Source of the DNA: Saprospiraceae bacterium
GTDB taxonomy: Bacteria > Bacteroidota > Bacteroidia > Chitinophagales > Saprospiraceae
DNA: 64,000 nt
Reading direction: 5' to 3'
NCBI GenBank assembly: GCA_016709995.1
Contig: JADJLQ010000006.1
Location: 1-64,000, forward strand
A program made the position numbers and the translations under genes. Position 1 is the first letter of the stretch. Each line of letters opens with the position of its first letter. Shown here piece by piece: positions 34,360 to 42,203 of this stretch. A model generated the notes under the pieces. The model was not told the origin of the DNA. It saw only the letters and a list, made by a program, of their open reading frames with translations, and ran no database searches.

Positions 34360-35268
34360 TTAATGACCGCTGCCGCTGAATTGATCTAATCTTTTTTTCT
34401 CTTCTTCGGTTAAGCTGTTGAGGCCTTTGATTCTGATTTTGTCGAGTATACGATCTATCTCTTCCTGAGGGCTGAGTACAGTTTCTTCCGAAGCAGATTT
34501 TTTGCTGAGGGAGGATATCGGTTTAGCACTGCCCGAAGGGGACATCACCGGCTTTCTGATGGGGATTATTTTGGTAGGTGGTTTTTTTTGAAAAAGATCA
34601 TGGAGTGACCAGCCTTGCCGGATGTATAGAATGAAAAGCACACCGCCCAGAGCACCTCCAATATGGCCAAGATGCCCACCAGTATTACTGTTTTCTGCGA
34701 GACCTACCAGATCAATAAGGATGACGACAATGGCCACATATTTGAGCCGTACCTCACCGATCAATAAGAGGTGCATGACATAATCGGGTGCGATCATCGT
34801 AGCAGCCAATACAAAACCCATGACCGCAGCGGAAGCTCCATAAGCCATCACTTCTGCAGAAGGGTAATTAAACAGGTTAGAAAAAATAAAGATCACCAAG
34901 GCTCCGGTTAGTCCCGATACAATATATACCGGCCACACCATCTTGTCGCCCAATAGATCCCCTACGATATTGCCAAACCAATACAACATGAGCATATTCC
35001 AGAGGATATGCCAGAGGCCAAAGTGGGTAAACATATGTGTAGCCAATATCCAGGGGTGAGTGATCAGGTAGGTAGGATCGGTATGCAGCGATAGCCATTC
35101 GGTGAGTAAGCTCTGGCCGGCTCCACTTGATCCCTGGGTCACATTGAGTGCAATGCGTGCGATGACCAGGGTGATAAAAAAAGTAATATTGATCAGTATG
35201 ATTTGGTTGAGCCTGGTGCTCTTACTGATATGATATCGAAAATCATCCCATATAGAAGATCCTAACAT
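34360..35268 (-). CDS. Rhomboid family serine protease with C-terminal cytosolic tail
   Basis: 302 residues. Rhomboid core of six or more helices: LWHILWNMLMLYWFG (HxxxN), YGASAAVMGF with nucleophile Ser146, and HLGHIGGALGG with His202. After residue 220 follows a basic Pro/Ser-rich linker and a helical tail (EEIDRILDKIRIKGLNSLTEEEKKRLDQF) typical of the Bacteroidota branch. Intramembrane proteolysis of membrane protein anchors is the known family activity. It is 5 bp downstream of a second rhomboid gene and probably co-transcribed. Confidence 0.93.
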   Translation of the reverse strand: MLGSSIWDDFRYHISKSTRLNQIILINITFFITLVIARIALNVTQGSSGAGQSLLTEWLSLHTDPTYLITHPWILATHMFTHFGLWHILWNMLMLYWFGNIVGDLLGDKMVWPVYIVSGLTGALVIFIFSNLFNYPSAEVMAYGASAAVMGFVLAATMIAPDYVMHLLLIGEVRLKYVAIVVILIDLVGLAENSNTGGHLGHIGGALGGVLFILYIRQGWSLHDLFQKKPPTKIIPIRKPVMSPSGSAKPISSLSKKSASEETVLSPQEEIDRILDKIRIKGLNSLTEEEKKRLDQFSGSGH

Positions 35269-35273
35269 ACCTG

Positions 35274-35894
35274 CTATTTACCGGTTTTTCTCCAATAGAG
35301 GATGATTAAAAAACCAAACAGGGCACCGCCTAAATGCGCATAATGTGCTATCTGAGTCTCTGCCCCACGTGCGAGCATAAAAAATTCCAAGGCGATACAT
35401 AAGATCACCATATACTTGGCTTTCATCGGTATCGGGGGAATCAAAAGCATTAGTTGTGTATCCGGAAAGTACATCCCAAAGGCAACCAAAATACCAAATA
35501 AGGCTCCGGAAGCACCTACCACACTGCCAGGATGTTGCAGATACATGGCATATTGACCCGGACTGAGCTGGGATATCTCCAGATACCAAAAGACCACATG
35601 CAGAAAGATCGCTCCTAAACCACAAAAAAGATAATAAAATAAAAACCGCTTGGATCCCATAAAAGACTCCAACATGGGTCCGAAAGTCACCAGCATAAAC
35701 ATATTGAAGAAAAAATGACTCAGACTACCATGCATAAACATATGCGTAATGATCTGATAGGGTCTGAACTGGGGCGATGCGGGATAATACATCGCCAGGT
35801 CAGGCATATATTGGTATAAAGGCAGAATACTGACTACAAATAATATGGCATTAATGATCAGTAACTGTTTGACTACATCGGTCAGTCTAAGCAT
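35274..35894 (-). CDS. Rhomboid family serine protease
   Basis: 206 residues, compact six-helix rhomboid. Motifs: SLSHFFFNMFMLVTFGPMLE (HxxxN), GASGALFG with Ser129, and HYAHLGGALFG with His187. No extra domains. The stop lies 5 nt before the start of the longer rhomboid gene on the same strand, so the two are probably co-expressed paralogs with different substrate choices or a heteromeric relation. Confidence 0.95.
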   Translation of the reverse strand: MLRLTDVVKQLLIINAILFVVSILPLYQYMPDLAMYYPASPQFRPYQIITHMFMHGSLSHFFFNMFMLVTFGPMLESFMGSKRFLFYYLFCGLGAIFLHVVFWYLEISQLSPGQYAMYLQHPGSVVGASGALFGILVAFGMYFPDTQLMLLIPPIPMKAKYMVILCIALEFFMLARGAETQIAHYAHLGGALFGFLIILYWRKTGK

Positions 35895-36418
35895 CGCGCA
35901 AATTTAGGTGATTTTATGCAGGTATTTTAAGATTCTTAGATCAGTAAGCAGGATGAAGCGACAAAAATCATCCCAATGCTTTATGTCTTAAGACACACCA
36001 TCATATAAAGGTAAGAAGGGCATAGTTAAGCCTGGATGCTCATAGTGTCCTTCGTAGCGAGTGAGATCAATTTGGCTTTTAATCTTGTCTAGCAATGCCC
36101 GACTATGTACTCTTAGATCGATTGGATATATTTCGTGTATTCCTCACCTGCTTACATCAAGAATTTGATTTATCCAGTCAGTCTTTATTATTCAACCATA
36201 ATCGTATATTTAAAACTCAATCAAACCTTCAAAATACTTACCATTCATTGAATTATGATCTCAGCCACCGTCCATACTCTGGCATTTTTTTACCAACCTT
36301 TTAGGTCAATAAGCAATAGGGTTATGACTATGATCCTTCGGTCCTTCCAAAGGATGAGACCCTCCAGCTGGAGATTAATGCCTGGGACTAAGGGAGTTTA
36401 TTCTTTTAACGATCAATA
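35895..36418. other. 524-bp divergent gap with two small palindromes
   Basis: Separates the rhomboid pair from the kinase pair; no gene seen. Close to the kinase start there are a hairpin (ATCCTT 36333-36338 with AAGGAT 36350-36355) and a perfect 12-bp palindrome CTCCAGCTGGAG at 36362-36373, 46 bp before the ATG. Either could be an operator or a transcript hairpin. Confidence 0.5.
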
Positions 36419-38395
36419 ATGAAATCACTATTTAATCTGCTTTTCCTTTTATTGTGGGTGATACCAGGCTCATATTGTCAAGGACAGCAGGATGGCAATC
36501 AACAGCACTTATTAAAAGTTGAGCAGGACACGAATCAGGTAAAGCTACTGATTCAATTAGCTAGAAATTATTATTTTATGAAGCCAGATACCTGTCTGGC
36601 ATTAGCAAAAGAGGCCATTGTATTATCAAAGAGACTAGGTTACAGCTATGGTGAATTAGATGCATTGAATGTAGCTGGAGAATCTTATCGCTTCCTGGGC
36701 GATTTTCCACAGTCTTTAGAAATGCAGTTTACAGCCCTTCAAATAAACCAGAGAAACCATGATAAAAATGGTGAAGCGGTGACCTTAGGGTTTATTGGTT
36801 TTACATATATTGAATTCAACGAATTCCAACAGGGACTATATTATTTAAACCAGGCGCAAGAATTATTTATTCATCTTGCTGACTCTATCCGGCATACCCT
36901 TTGTATTTCTAATATTGGGAGTGCTTATGAAAGAATGGACAAACTTGACTCAGCATTATTATTTCAGCAGCAAGCCCGGGAAAACTCGATTCGTCTACCA
37001 CATGGCAATTTAAAAATATTAATTCTGACAAGACTGGGGATCGTCTCTGCAAGATTAGATAAAAAAGTACAGGCCTTACAATATTACCGGGAAGCTTTAC
37101 AGGATGCTTATGATATCAATGACAAAGTCAATCCTGGCAATATTCAGATCAAGATGGCAGAGGTATTCAATTCAATGAACGAGAGAGATTCCAGCTTGCA
37201 TTATGCCCGACTTTCTTATCTCAATGGTAGTAGTATTGCCAGAAAACTCCAGGTCATGGATGCCAGCAACCTGTTGGTAAAATTGTATAGAAATAATGCT
37301 CCTGATAGTGTGATTTATTACCAGGATATAGCTATCGCGAAGCAGGACAGTTTATACGGACCTCATAAATTAAAGCAACTCCAATTGCTGATGCTGGACC
37401 AACTACAAAAACAACAAAAAACTCAACAAGAACAGCAGGCATATAAAAACAAAATCAGGACAATAGCACTGCTGACATTATTGGGATTTTTTTTGACTAT
37501 AGCCATCATCCTTTTCCGAAACAATCAACATAAACAAAAAACAAATTCTATACTTCAGGACCAGAAAGATGAAATTCAGAAAAATTTGGCTTTATTAAAA
37601 TCAGCTCAAGGTCAGTTAATACAACGAGAAAAAATGGCCGCGTTGGGAGAACTAACCGCAGGTATTTCCCATGAAATCCAAAACCCATTAAACTTTGTGA
37701 ATAATTTCAGTGAACTAAGCAAGGAATTGATGGAGGAAGTTTTAGGAGAAAGGAAAAAGGAGAATGGAAAAAGGGATGAATCTCTGGAAGGAGAAATTTT
37801 AGGCGAAATCAAAGAGAACCTTTCAAAAATCCACTACCACGGCCAAAGAGCCAGCAGCATTGTAAAAGGCATGTTGGAGCATAGTAGAACCAATACTGGC
37901 AAAAAAGAACTGACCGATATAAATGTCCTGTTAGAAGAATATCTGAGGCTTTCTTACCACGGTCTACGTGCCAAGGATAAAGACTTCCATGCTGAAATGG
38001 TCATCGATTTTGATCCAAACCTATCAAAAACAGAAGTCATTCCGCAGGATATTGGAAGGGTGTTTTTAAATCTAATTAATAATGGATTTCAAGCAGTTGA
38101 TGAGCAATCGAAAAAGGGAATTGAAGGGTTCAAACCAACACTTACAGTTAGCACAAAATCAGAGACTGACCGAATTATTATCTGCATTAAAGACAATGGC
38201 CCTGGCATTCCAGAATCCATCAATGACAAAATCTTCCAACCCTTCTTTACCACCAAACCTACCGGTCAGGGAACTGGATTGGGGTTGAGTTTGGCCTACG
38301 ATATTGTTACAAAAGGGCATGGGGGTGCTTTAGAATTCATTTCAACTGTGGGGATTGGAGCGGAGTTTATAATTACTTTACCTTTAAAAAGTTAA
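36419..38395 (+). CDS. TPR-containing sensor histidine kinase (kinase A)
   Basis: 658 residues. A signal-like N-terminus (MKSLFNLLFLLLWVIPGSYC) leads to a periplasmic tetratricopeptide region (~40-330; LGDFPQSLEMQFTALQINQR, EFQQGLYYLNQAQELF, VQALQYYREALQDAYDI). One membrane helix follows (IRTIALLTLLGFFLTIAIIL, ~347). The cytoplasmic kinase has a dimerisation helix with AALGELTAGISHEIQNPLNF (phosphoacceptor His418), then HATPase N-box LINNGFQA, DNGPGIPE and GTGLGLSLAYDIVTKG. No receiver or DNA-binding domain is present. The next kinase gene begins 4 nt after the stop. Confidence 0.93.
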   Translation: MKSLFNLLFLLLWVIPGSYCQGQQDGNQQHLLKVEQDTNQVKLLIQLARNYYFMKPDTCLALAKEAIVLSKRLGYSYGELDALNVAGESYRFLGDFPQSLEMQFTALQINQRNHDKNGEAVTLGFIGFTYIEFNEFQQGLYYLNQAQELFIHLADSIRHTLCISNIGSAYERMDKLDSALLFQQQARENSIRLPHGNLKILILTRLGIVSARLDKKVQALQYYREALQDAYDINDKVNPGNIQIKMAEVFNSMNERDSSLHYARLSYLNGSSIARKLQVMDASNLLVKLYRNNAPDSVIYYQDIAIAKQDSLYGPHKLKQLQLLMLDQLQKQQKTQQEQQAYKNKIRTIALLTLLGFFLTIAIILFRNNQHKQKTNSILQDQKDEIQKNLALLKSAQGQLIQREKMAALGELTAGISHEIQNPLNFVNNFSELSKELMEEVLGERKKENGKRDESLEGEILGEIKENLSKIHYHGQRASSIVKGMLEHSRTNTGKKELTDINVLLEEYLRLSYHGLRAKDKDFHAEMVIDFDPNLSKTEVIPQDIGRVFLNLINNGFQAVDEQSKKGIEGFKPTLTVSTKSETDRIIICIKDNGPGIPESINDKIFQPFFTTKPTGQGTGLGLSLAYDIVTKGHGGALEFISTVGIGAEFIITLPLKS

Positions 38396-38399
38396 AAAA

Positions 38400-40445
38400 A
38401 TGGGTATATCAAAACGGCCATGGTGGAGAATACTGGTATTATGTGTTTTTACCATAATAAATATTACGGCACAACCTATACCTTTTAACAAAAAGCTTGT
38501 AGATAGCCTTACATATCTATTGCCTGCAATGAAAGACGATACCAATAAAATAAGCAACTTGATTTTATTATCACAAATGTACATTGCCAAAGGAGATTCG
38601 AACTTGATTATGAAATATGCAAATGAGGCACATTCTTTAGCTCAAAAAATCAATTCGACTGTAGGCAGAATTAGTGCACTTGGACAGATGGCTTATTACC
38701 ATGCCACCACTGGCAATTGGCCTCAATCTATTCTTGAGATTAACCAAGCCATTCCTTTGACCCATGAAGTAAAGACTGAGTGGTCTATTTTTCTTTATAA
38801 TCTAAAATTTATCAATTATGCTTCTAAAAACGATTTAAAGCAGGCAAGGATATGGGCTTTAAAAGCATTACAACACCCGGATTTTGAAAGCGGTAACGAT
38901 TTAGTAAAATGGCCAACTTATATGCAATTGGGTTTATCGTATGAATGGGAAAATCGTTTGGATTCAGCACAGTTTTATGCTGATATTTTAAAAGAATACC
39001 TCAAAAAGTATGATGCAGTTGATTTGGAAGCTAATACTTATTCCTTATTAGGCAACATCGCACGCAAGAGGAAAAACTATGAAGAGGCTTTGTACTATTA
39101 CCGACAAGGAGACCAAAGCCCAATTGGTTTAGCCTGGACTTATGATGAAATGAACAACTCCGATTCTTCTATATATTTTGCTAAATTGGCATTAAATACT
39201 GCTCAACAGAAGTATGATCCACGCATTATCTTAGAAAGCACACAACTTTTGGCTCGCCTGTATTCTGGAATTAGTCCTGCAACCAGCAATCAATATTTAA
39301 ATCTTTATGTCAATACAAAGGATACATTCTATAATTCAAATAAGCTCAAACAAATGGAAGAGATACGGATTAATGAACAACAACTCCGTTTCGATCAAAT
39401 TGTTCGTGAAAAAGCTTTAAGAAGTAATATCATACAATATTCTCTGATGGGTCTGGCTATGCTTTTATTAATTTCTGCTTTATTTTTTTATAGAAATAAT
39501 CAGATCAAAAAGACCTCTAATAGGCAATTAGAAAAAGCATACAAGGAACTTACTGCAACACATGAAGCGCTCAAATCCACCCAATCGTTACTTATCCAAT
39601 CAGAAAAAATGGCTTCACTTGGAGAGCTCACTGCAGGAATTGCTCATGAAATACAAAACCCTTTAAACTTTGTGAACAATTTTTCAGAGGTTTCTAAAGA
39701 GCTTGCAGAAGAGCTCAAAGAAGAAGCAAATAAAGAAACCATTGATAAATTACTCATTTCAGAAATAGCCAATGATATTGCGGAAAACCAAGTAAAAATC
39801 AATCACCATGGAAATCGTGCCAGCAGCATCGTAAAAGGCATGTTGGAGCACTCCAGAACAAGTTCAGGTAAAAAAGAACTAACTGATATTAATGCCTTAG
39901 CTGATGAATATTTACGCTTAGCATACCACGGTCTCCGTGCCAAGGATAAAGACTTTAATGCTGCATTGGTCACCGACTTCGACCCAAACCTCCCAAAAAT
40001 AGAAGTCATTCCACAAGATATCGGCCGGGTGCTTTTGAACTTGATAAATAATGGATTCCAGGCTATTGATGAACAATCCAAAAGAGGAATTGAAGGCTAC
40101 AAACCAACGCTTACAGTTACCACAAAACTTGAAAACGCCAGAGTGAAAATATCCGTAAAAGACAATGGCTCCGGGATCCCGGAAGAGATCAAAGACAAGA
40201 TCTTTCAACCTTTCTTTACCACCAAAGAAGCAGGGAAAGGAACGGGCTTGGGCTTATCATTGGCGTATGATATTGTGAAGGCTCATGGAGGGACCATTGA
40301 AGTTAAGTCAAATTATTATCCTCCTGGAGGGGAAATCATGGTTGGAAGCCCGCCTTCCGGACGGACAGGTAATGAAGGTGAAACCCACCCGAATGCCTCG
40401 ATCTATTGCGGTACTTCATTTATCATTCTAATCCCTATTGTCTGA
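38400..40445 (+). CDS. TPR-containing sensor histidine kinase (kinase B) with palindrome-derived insert
   Basis: 681 residues, same architecture as kinase A: signal-like N-terminus, TPR sensor (~40-330), one helix (~348-365, SLMGLAMLLLISALFFY), dimerisation helix with MASLGELTAGIAHEIQNPLN (His416), and HATPase (LINNGFQA, DNGSGIPE, GTGLGLSLAYDIVKAHGGT). Its C-terminus carries about 27 extra residues (between KSNYYPPGGE and GTSFIILIPIV) where kinase A has only a short turn; the DNA there contains a degenerate copy of the 20.6-kb palindromic repeat. It is 4 nt after kinase A, so an operon. Confidence 0.93.
   Translation: MGISKRPWWRILVLCVFTIINITAQPIPFNKKLVDSLTYLLPAMKDDTNKISNLILLSQMYIAKGDSNLIMKYANEAHSLAQKINSTVGRISALGQMAYYHATTGNWPQSILEINQAIPLTHEVKTEWSIFLYNLKFINYASKNDLKQARIWALKALQHPDFESGNDLVKWPTYMQLGLSYEWENRLDSAQFYADILKEYLKKYDAVDLEANTYSLLGNIARKRKNYEEALYYYRQGDQSPIGLAWTYDEMNNSDSSIYFAKLALNTAQQKYDPRIILESTQLLARLYSGISPATSNQYLNLYVNTKDTFYNSNKLKQMEEIRINEQQLRFDQIVREKALRSNIIQYSLMGLAMLLLISALFFYRNNQIKKTSNRQLEKAYKELTATHEALKSTQSLLIQSEKMASLGELTAGIAHEIQNPLNFVNNFSEVSKELAEELKEEANKETIDKLLISEIANDIAENQVKINHHGNRASSIVKGMLEHSRTSSGKKELTDINALADEYLRLAYHGLRAKDKDFNAALVTDFDPNLPKIEVIPQDIGRVLLNLINNGFQAIDEQSKRGIEGYKPTLTVTTKLENARVKISVKDNGSGIPEEIKDKIFQPFFTTKEAGKGTGLGLSLAYDIVKAHGGTIEVKSNYYPPGGEIMVGSPPSGRTGNEGETHPNASIYCGTSFIILIPIV
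40349..40369. repeat. Degenerate palindromic repeat core inside kinase B
   Basis: Twenty-one bases beginning CCCGCCTTCCGGACGGACAG match the reverse complement of the 20.6-kb repeat core at 17 of 21 positions, keeping the CCGGAC centre. It lies in frame within the kinase B coding sequence and encodes part of the extra C-terminal segment (SPPSGRTG). Confidence 0.55.
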
Positions 40446-40606
40446 TTCACGCCCGCTCCGACTTCATCTTTCAGGCATACTGGCGCAGATTGTTGAGATT
40501 AAAAGATTACGCAGAATGAAAATAGAAAGAGATAGTAAAAAAAATAATCGGAGACACTTATGAGATTCACTATTCTCAAGCTTCGTAACCATACCACGGG
40601 TCTGTT

Positions 40607-40622
40607 TCCCTGCTGTCAGGGA
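40607..40622. terminator. Short hairpin between convergent kinase B and cytochrome genes
   Basis: TCCCTG (40607-40612) pairs with CAGGGA (40617-40622) around CTGT. It lies 10 bp past the stop of the minus-strand cytochrome gene and downstream of kinase B. There is no T-run, so the assignment as a terminator is tentative. Confidence 0.4.
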
Positions 40623-40631
40623 GGGAGACTC

Positions 40632-41615
40632 TTATTTTGGCAAAGCTTCGCCTGGAGCAAAAACTGTTTTTACTACTGAATTTTTTACCGCAGGTATTGA
40701 CTGTAAATATCTGTACAGCGCTTTGAGCTCTACTTCGTCCAATCTTGAAAAAGGCCCCCAGGGCATGGGCGAAGTCTCATATATCCTTCCTTGCCTGAAT
40801 CGGTTGATAAAAGCTTGTTCAGTCCAATCTTTTAACCTGCTTGTTTCGACATCAGGAGTAAGATTGGGTGTGATAAAAGCAAATCCCTTGGAAAAAGCAT
40901 CCGGCGGCATATGAAATCCACCGGCAAATGGTTTTCCAGTAAACTTGCCGGTTTTCAGATCTCTGTCTGTATGGCATCCTTTACAATTGGCTACACTATT
41001 GGCGATATAGGAGCCATATTCAATAGTGCTATCTATTTTGACTGTTTTAGGTGGCGTGCCTTCCGGAAAAATTGGCTGGATCATGCCGACAGCTTGAATG
41101 GCTTTACCCAAAAAGTTTAACGCTGAAGGTTCTATCTTGTTTTTTACGGCTGGTTGTGACCTCAAAAAGGAAATAATCGCAGTCAGGTCTTCATCACTCA
41201 TGTTTTGAAATGGCATAAATGGAAAAATGGTTCTACCGTCAGAGCCTACAGAATACCTCATCGTTCGGGCTATTTCTCCATCGGTTAATTTACCGATACC
41301 GGTTTCAACATCGGGGGTTATATTTCTTGCGCGCATTATGCCCGGGTCAATAGGTAACTCCCAGCCTCCACATAGAGGAATGATCTCTCCGGCAGCTAAT
41401 TCTTTCATTTTATTCATGTCTCCATGACATTCGGCACAATGCGCCGGTCCAAATACAAGATATTTACCTCTCGCAATGACTGCACTATCTGTACTTGCTT
41501 TGATGTCAGGATAGGGTGCTTCGTGTTTTTTGTTCCAGGTGGATTGGACGAAGATGAAAAATCCTGCGATGACTAATAACAGTATAGTCACCAGGTAAAG
41601 TAAGATTTTTTTCAT
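40632..41615 (-). CDS. Di-heme c-type cytochrome, membrane-anchored
   Basis: 327 residues. An N-terminal hydrophobic anchor (MKKILLYLVTILLLVIAGFF) precedes two cytochrome c domains: heme motif CAECH at 60-64 with distal Met region FMPFQNMSDEDL, and CKGCH at about 211-215 with SPMPWGPFSRLDEVELKALY. The duplication and spacing match the mono- or di-heme cytochrome group associated with periplasmic dehydrogenases. No dehydrogenase gene is adjacent; the role is probably electron transfer at the periplasmic face. Convergent with kinase B. Confidence 0.93.
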   Translation of the reverse strand: MKKILLYLVTILLLVIAGFFIFVQSTWNKKHEAPYPDIKASTDSAVIARGKYLVFGPAHCAECHGDMNKMKELAAGEIIPLCGGWELPIDPGIMRARNITPDVETGIGKLTDGEIARTMRYSVGSDGRTIFPFMPFQNMSDEDLTAIISFLRSQPAVKNKIEPSALNFLGKAIQAVGMIQPIFPEGTPPKTVKIDSTIEYGSYIANSVANCKGCHTDRDLKTGKFTGKPFAGGFHMPPDAFSKGFAFITPNLTPDVETSRLKDWTEQAFINRFRQGRIYETSPMPWGPFSRLDEVELKALYRYLQSIPAVKNSVVKTVFAPGEALPK

Positions 41616-42203
41616 GATGGTAATTGGGGTTAGTTGGATTGGTTAATAAATAAAAACGCTGACCTGCTTAAAGCAAGAAAGCTTATTGCATATGGATCCA
41701 AATATAAACCATAGGTTGCATTTATTAAAAAAATTGGCAAGAATTCTTGATCTCTTACACGGCGTATCGATGAATTAAAAAACAAGTCTTTCACTGGATT
41801 CATTTAAACATTTTTAATAAATTATGAATACCCTGAATACCACTGTCATGGTGTTTTCAGATTATTATTTGGTTTTCATTTCCATATTATTAGGTTAAGG
41901 ATTATAATTCGGTCATATTTCAATTCGATACTGTTTTTATTAAAATTTATACCTGCTAATATGGTTTTAATACTTTGATCAACTACGAAAGAAAGCATGA
42001 TTTTTAAAAATCAAATAATCTTTGAAAAATACAGGCACTTCAAAAAAGAGATATATTTAGGTAAGTTCTTTGAAAAATGAGTGATTATTGGTGAGAAGGG
42101 GTAACAAAATATAACGCTCAAATCAGATATTTTGGGTTATCCTGTGTGCGTCTTTGCGGATTGAAAAATTCATTTATGTAGTCCTTTCTAAATCATATTT
42201 AAA
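41616..42203. other. 588-bp gap upstream of the giant secreted protein
   Basis: AT-rich divergent region. TCTTTGAAAAAT occurs twice about 47 bp apart (near 42019 and 42066), and GTGTGCGTCTTTGCGGATTG near 42144 resembles recurrent intergenic repeat fragments of Bacteroidota. The promoter of the giant gene should lie here, but no confident box was identified. Confidence 0.45.
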
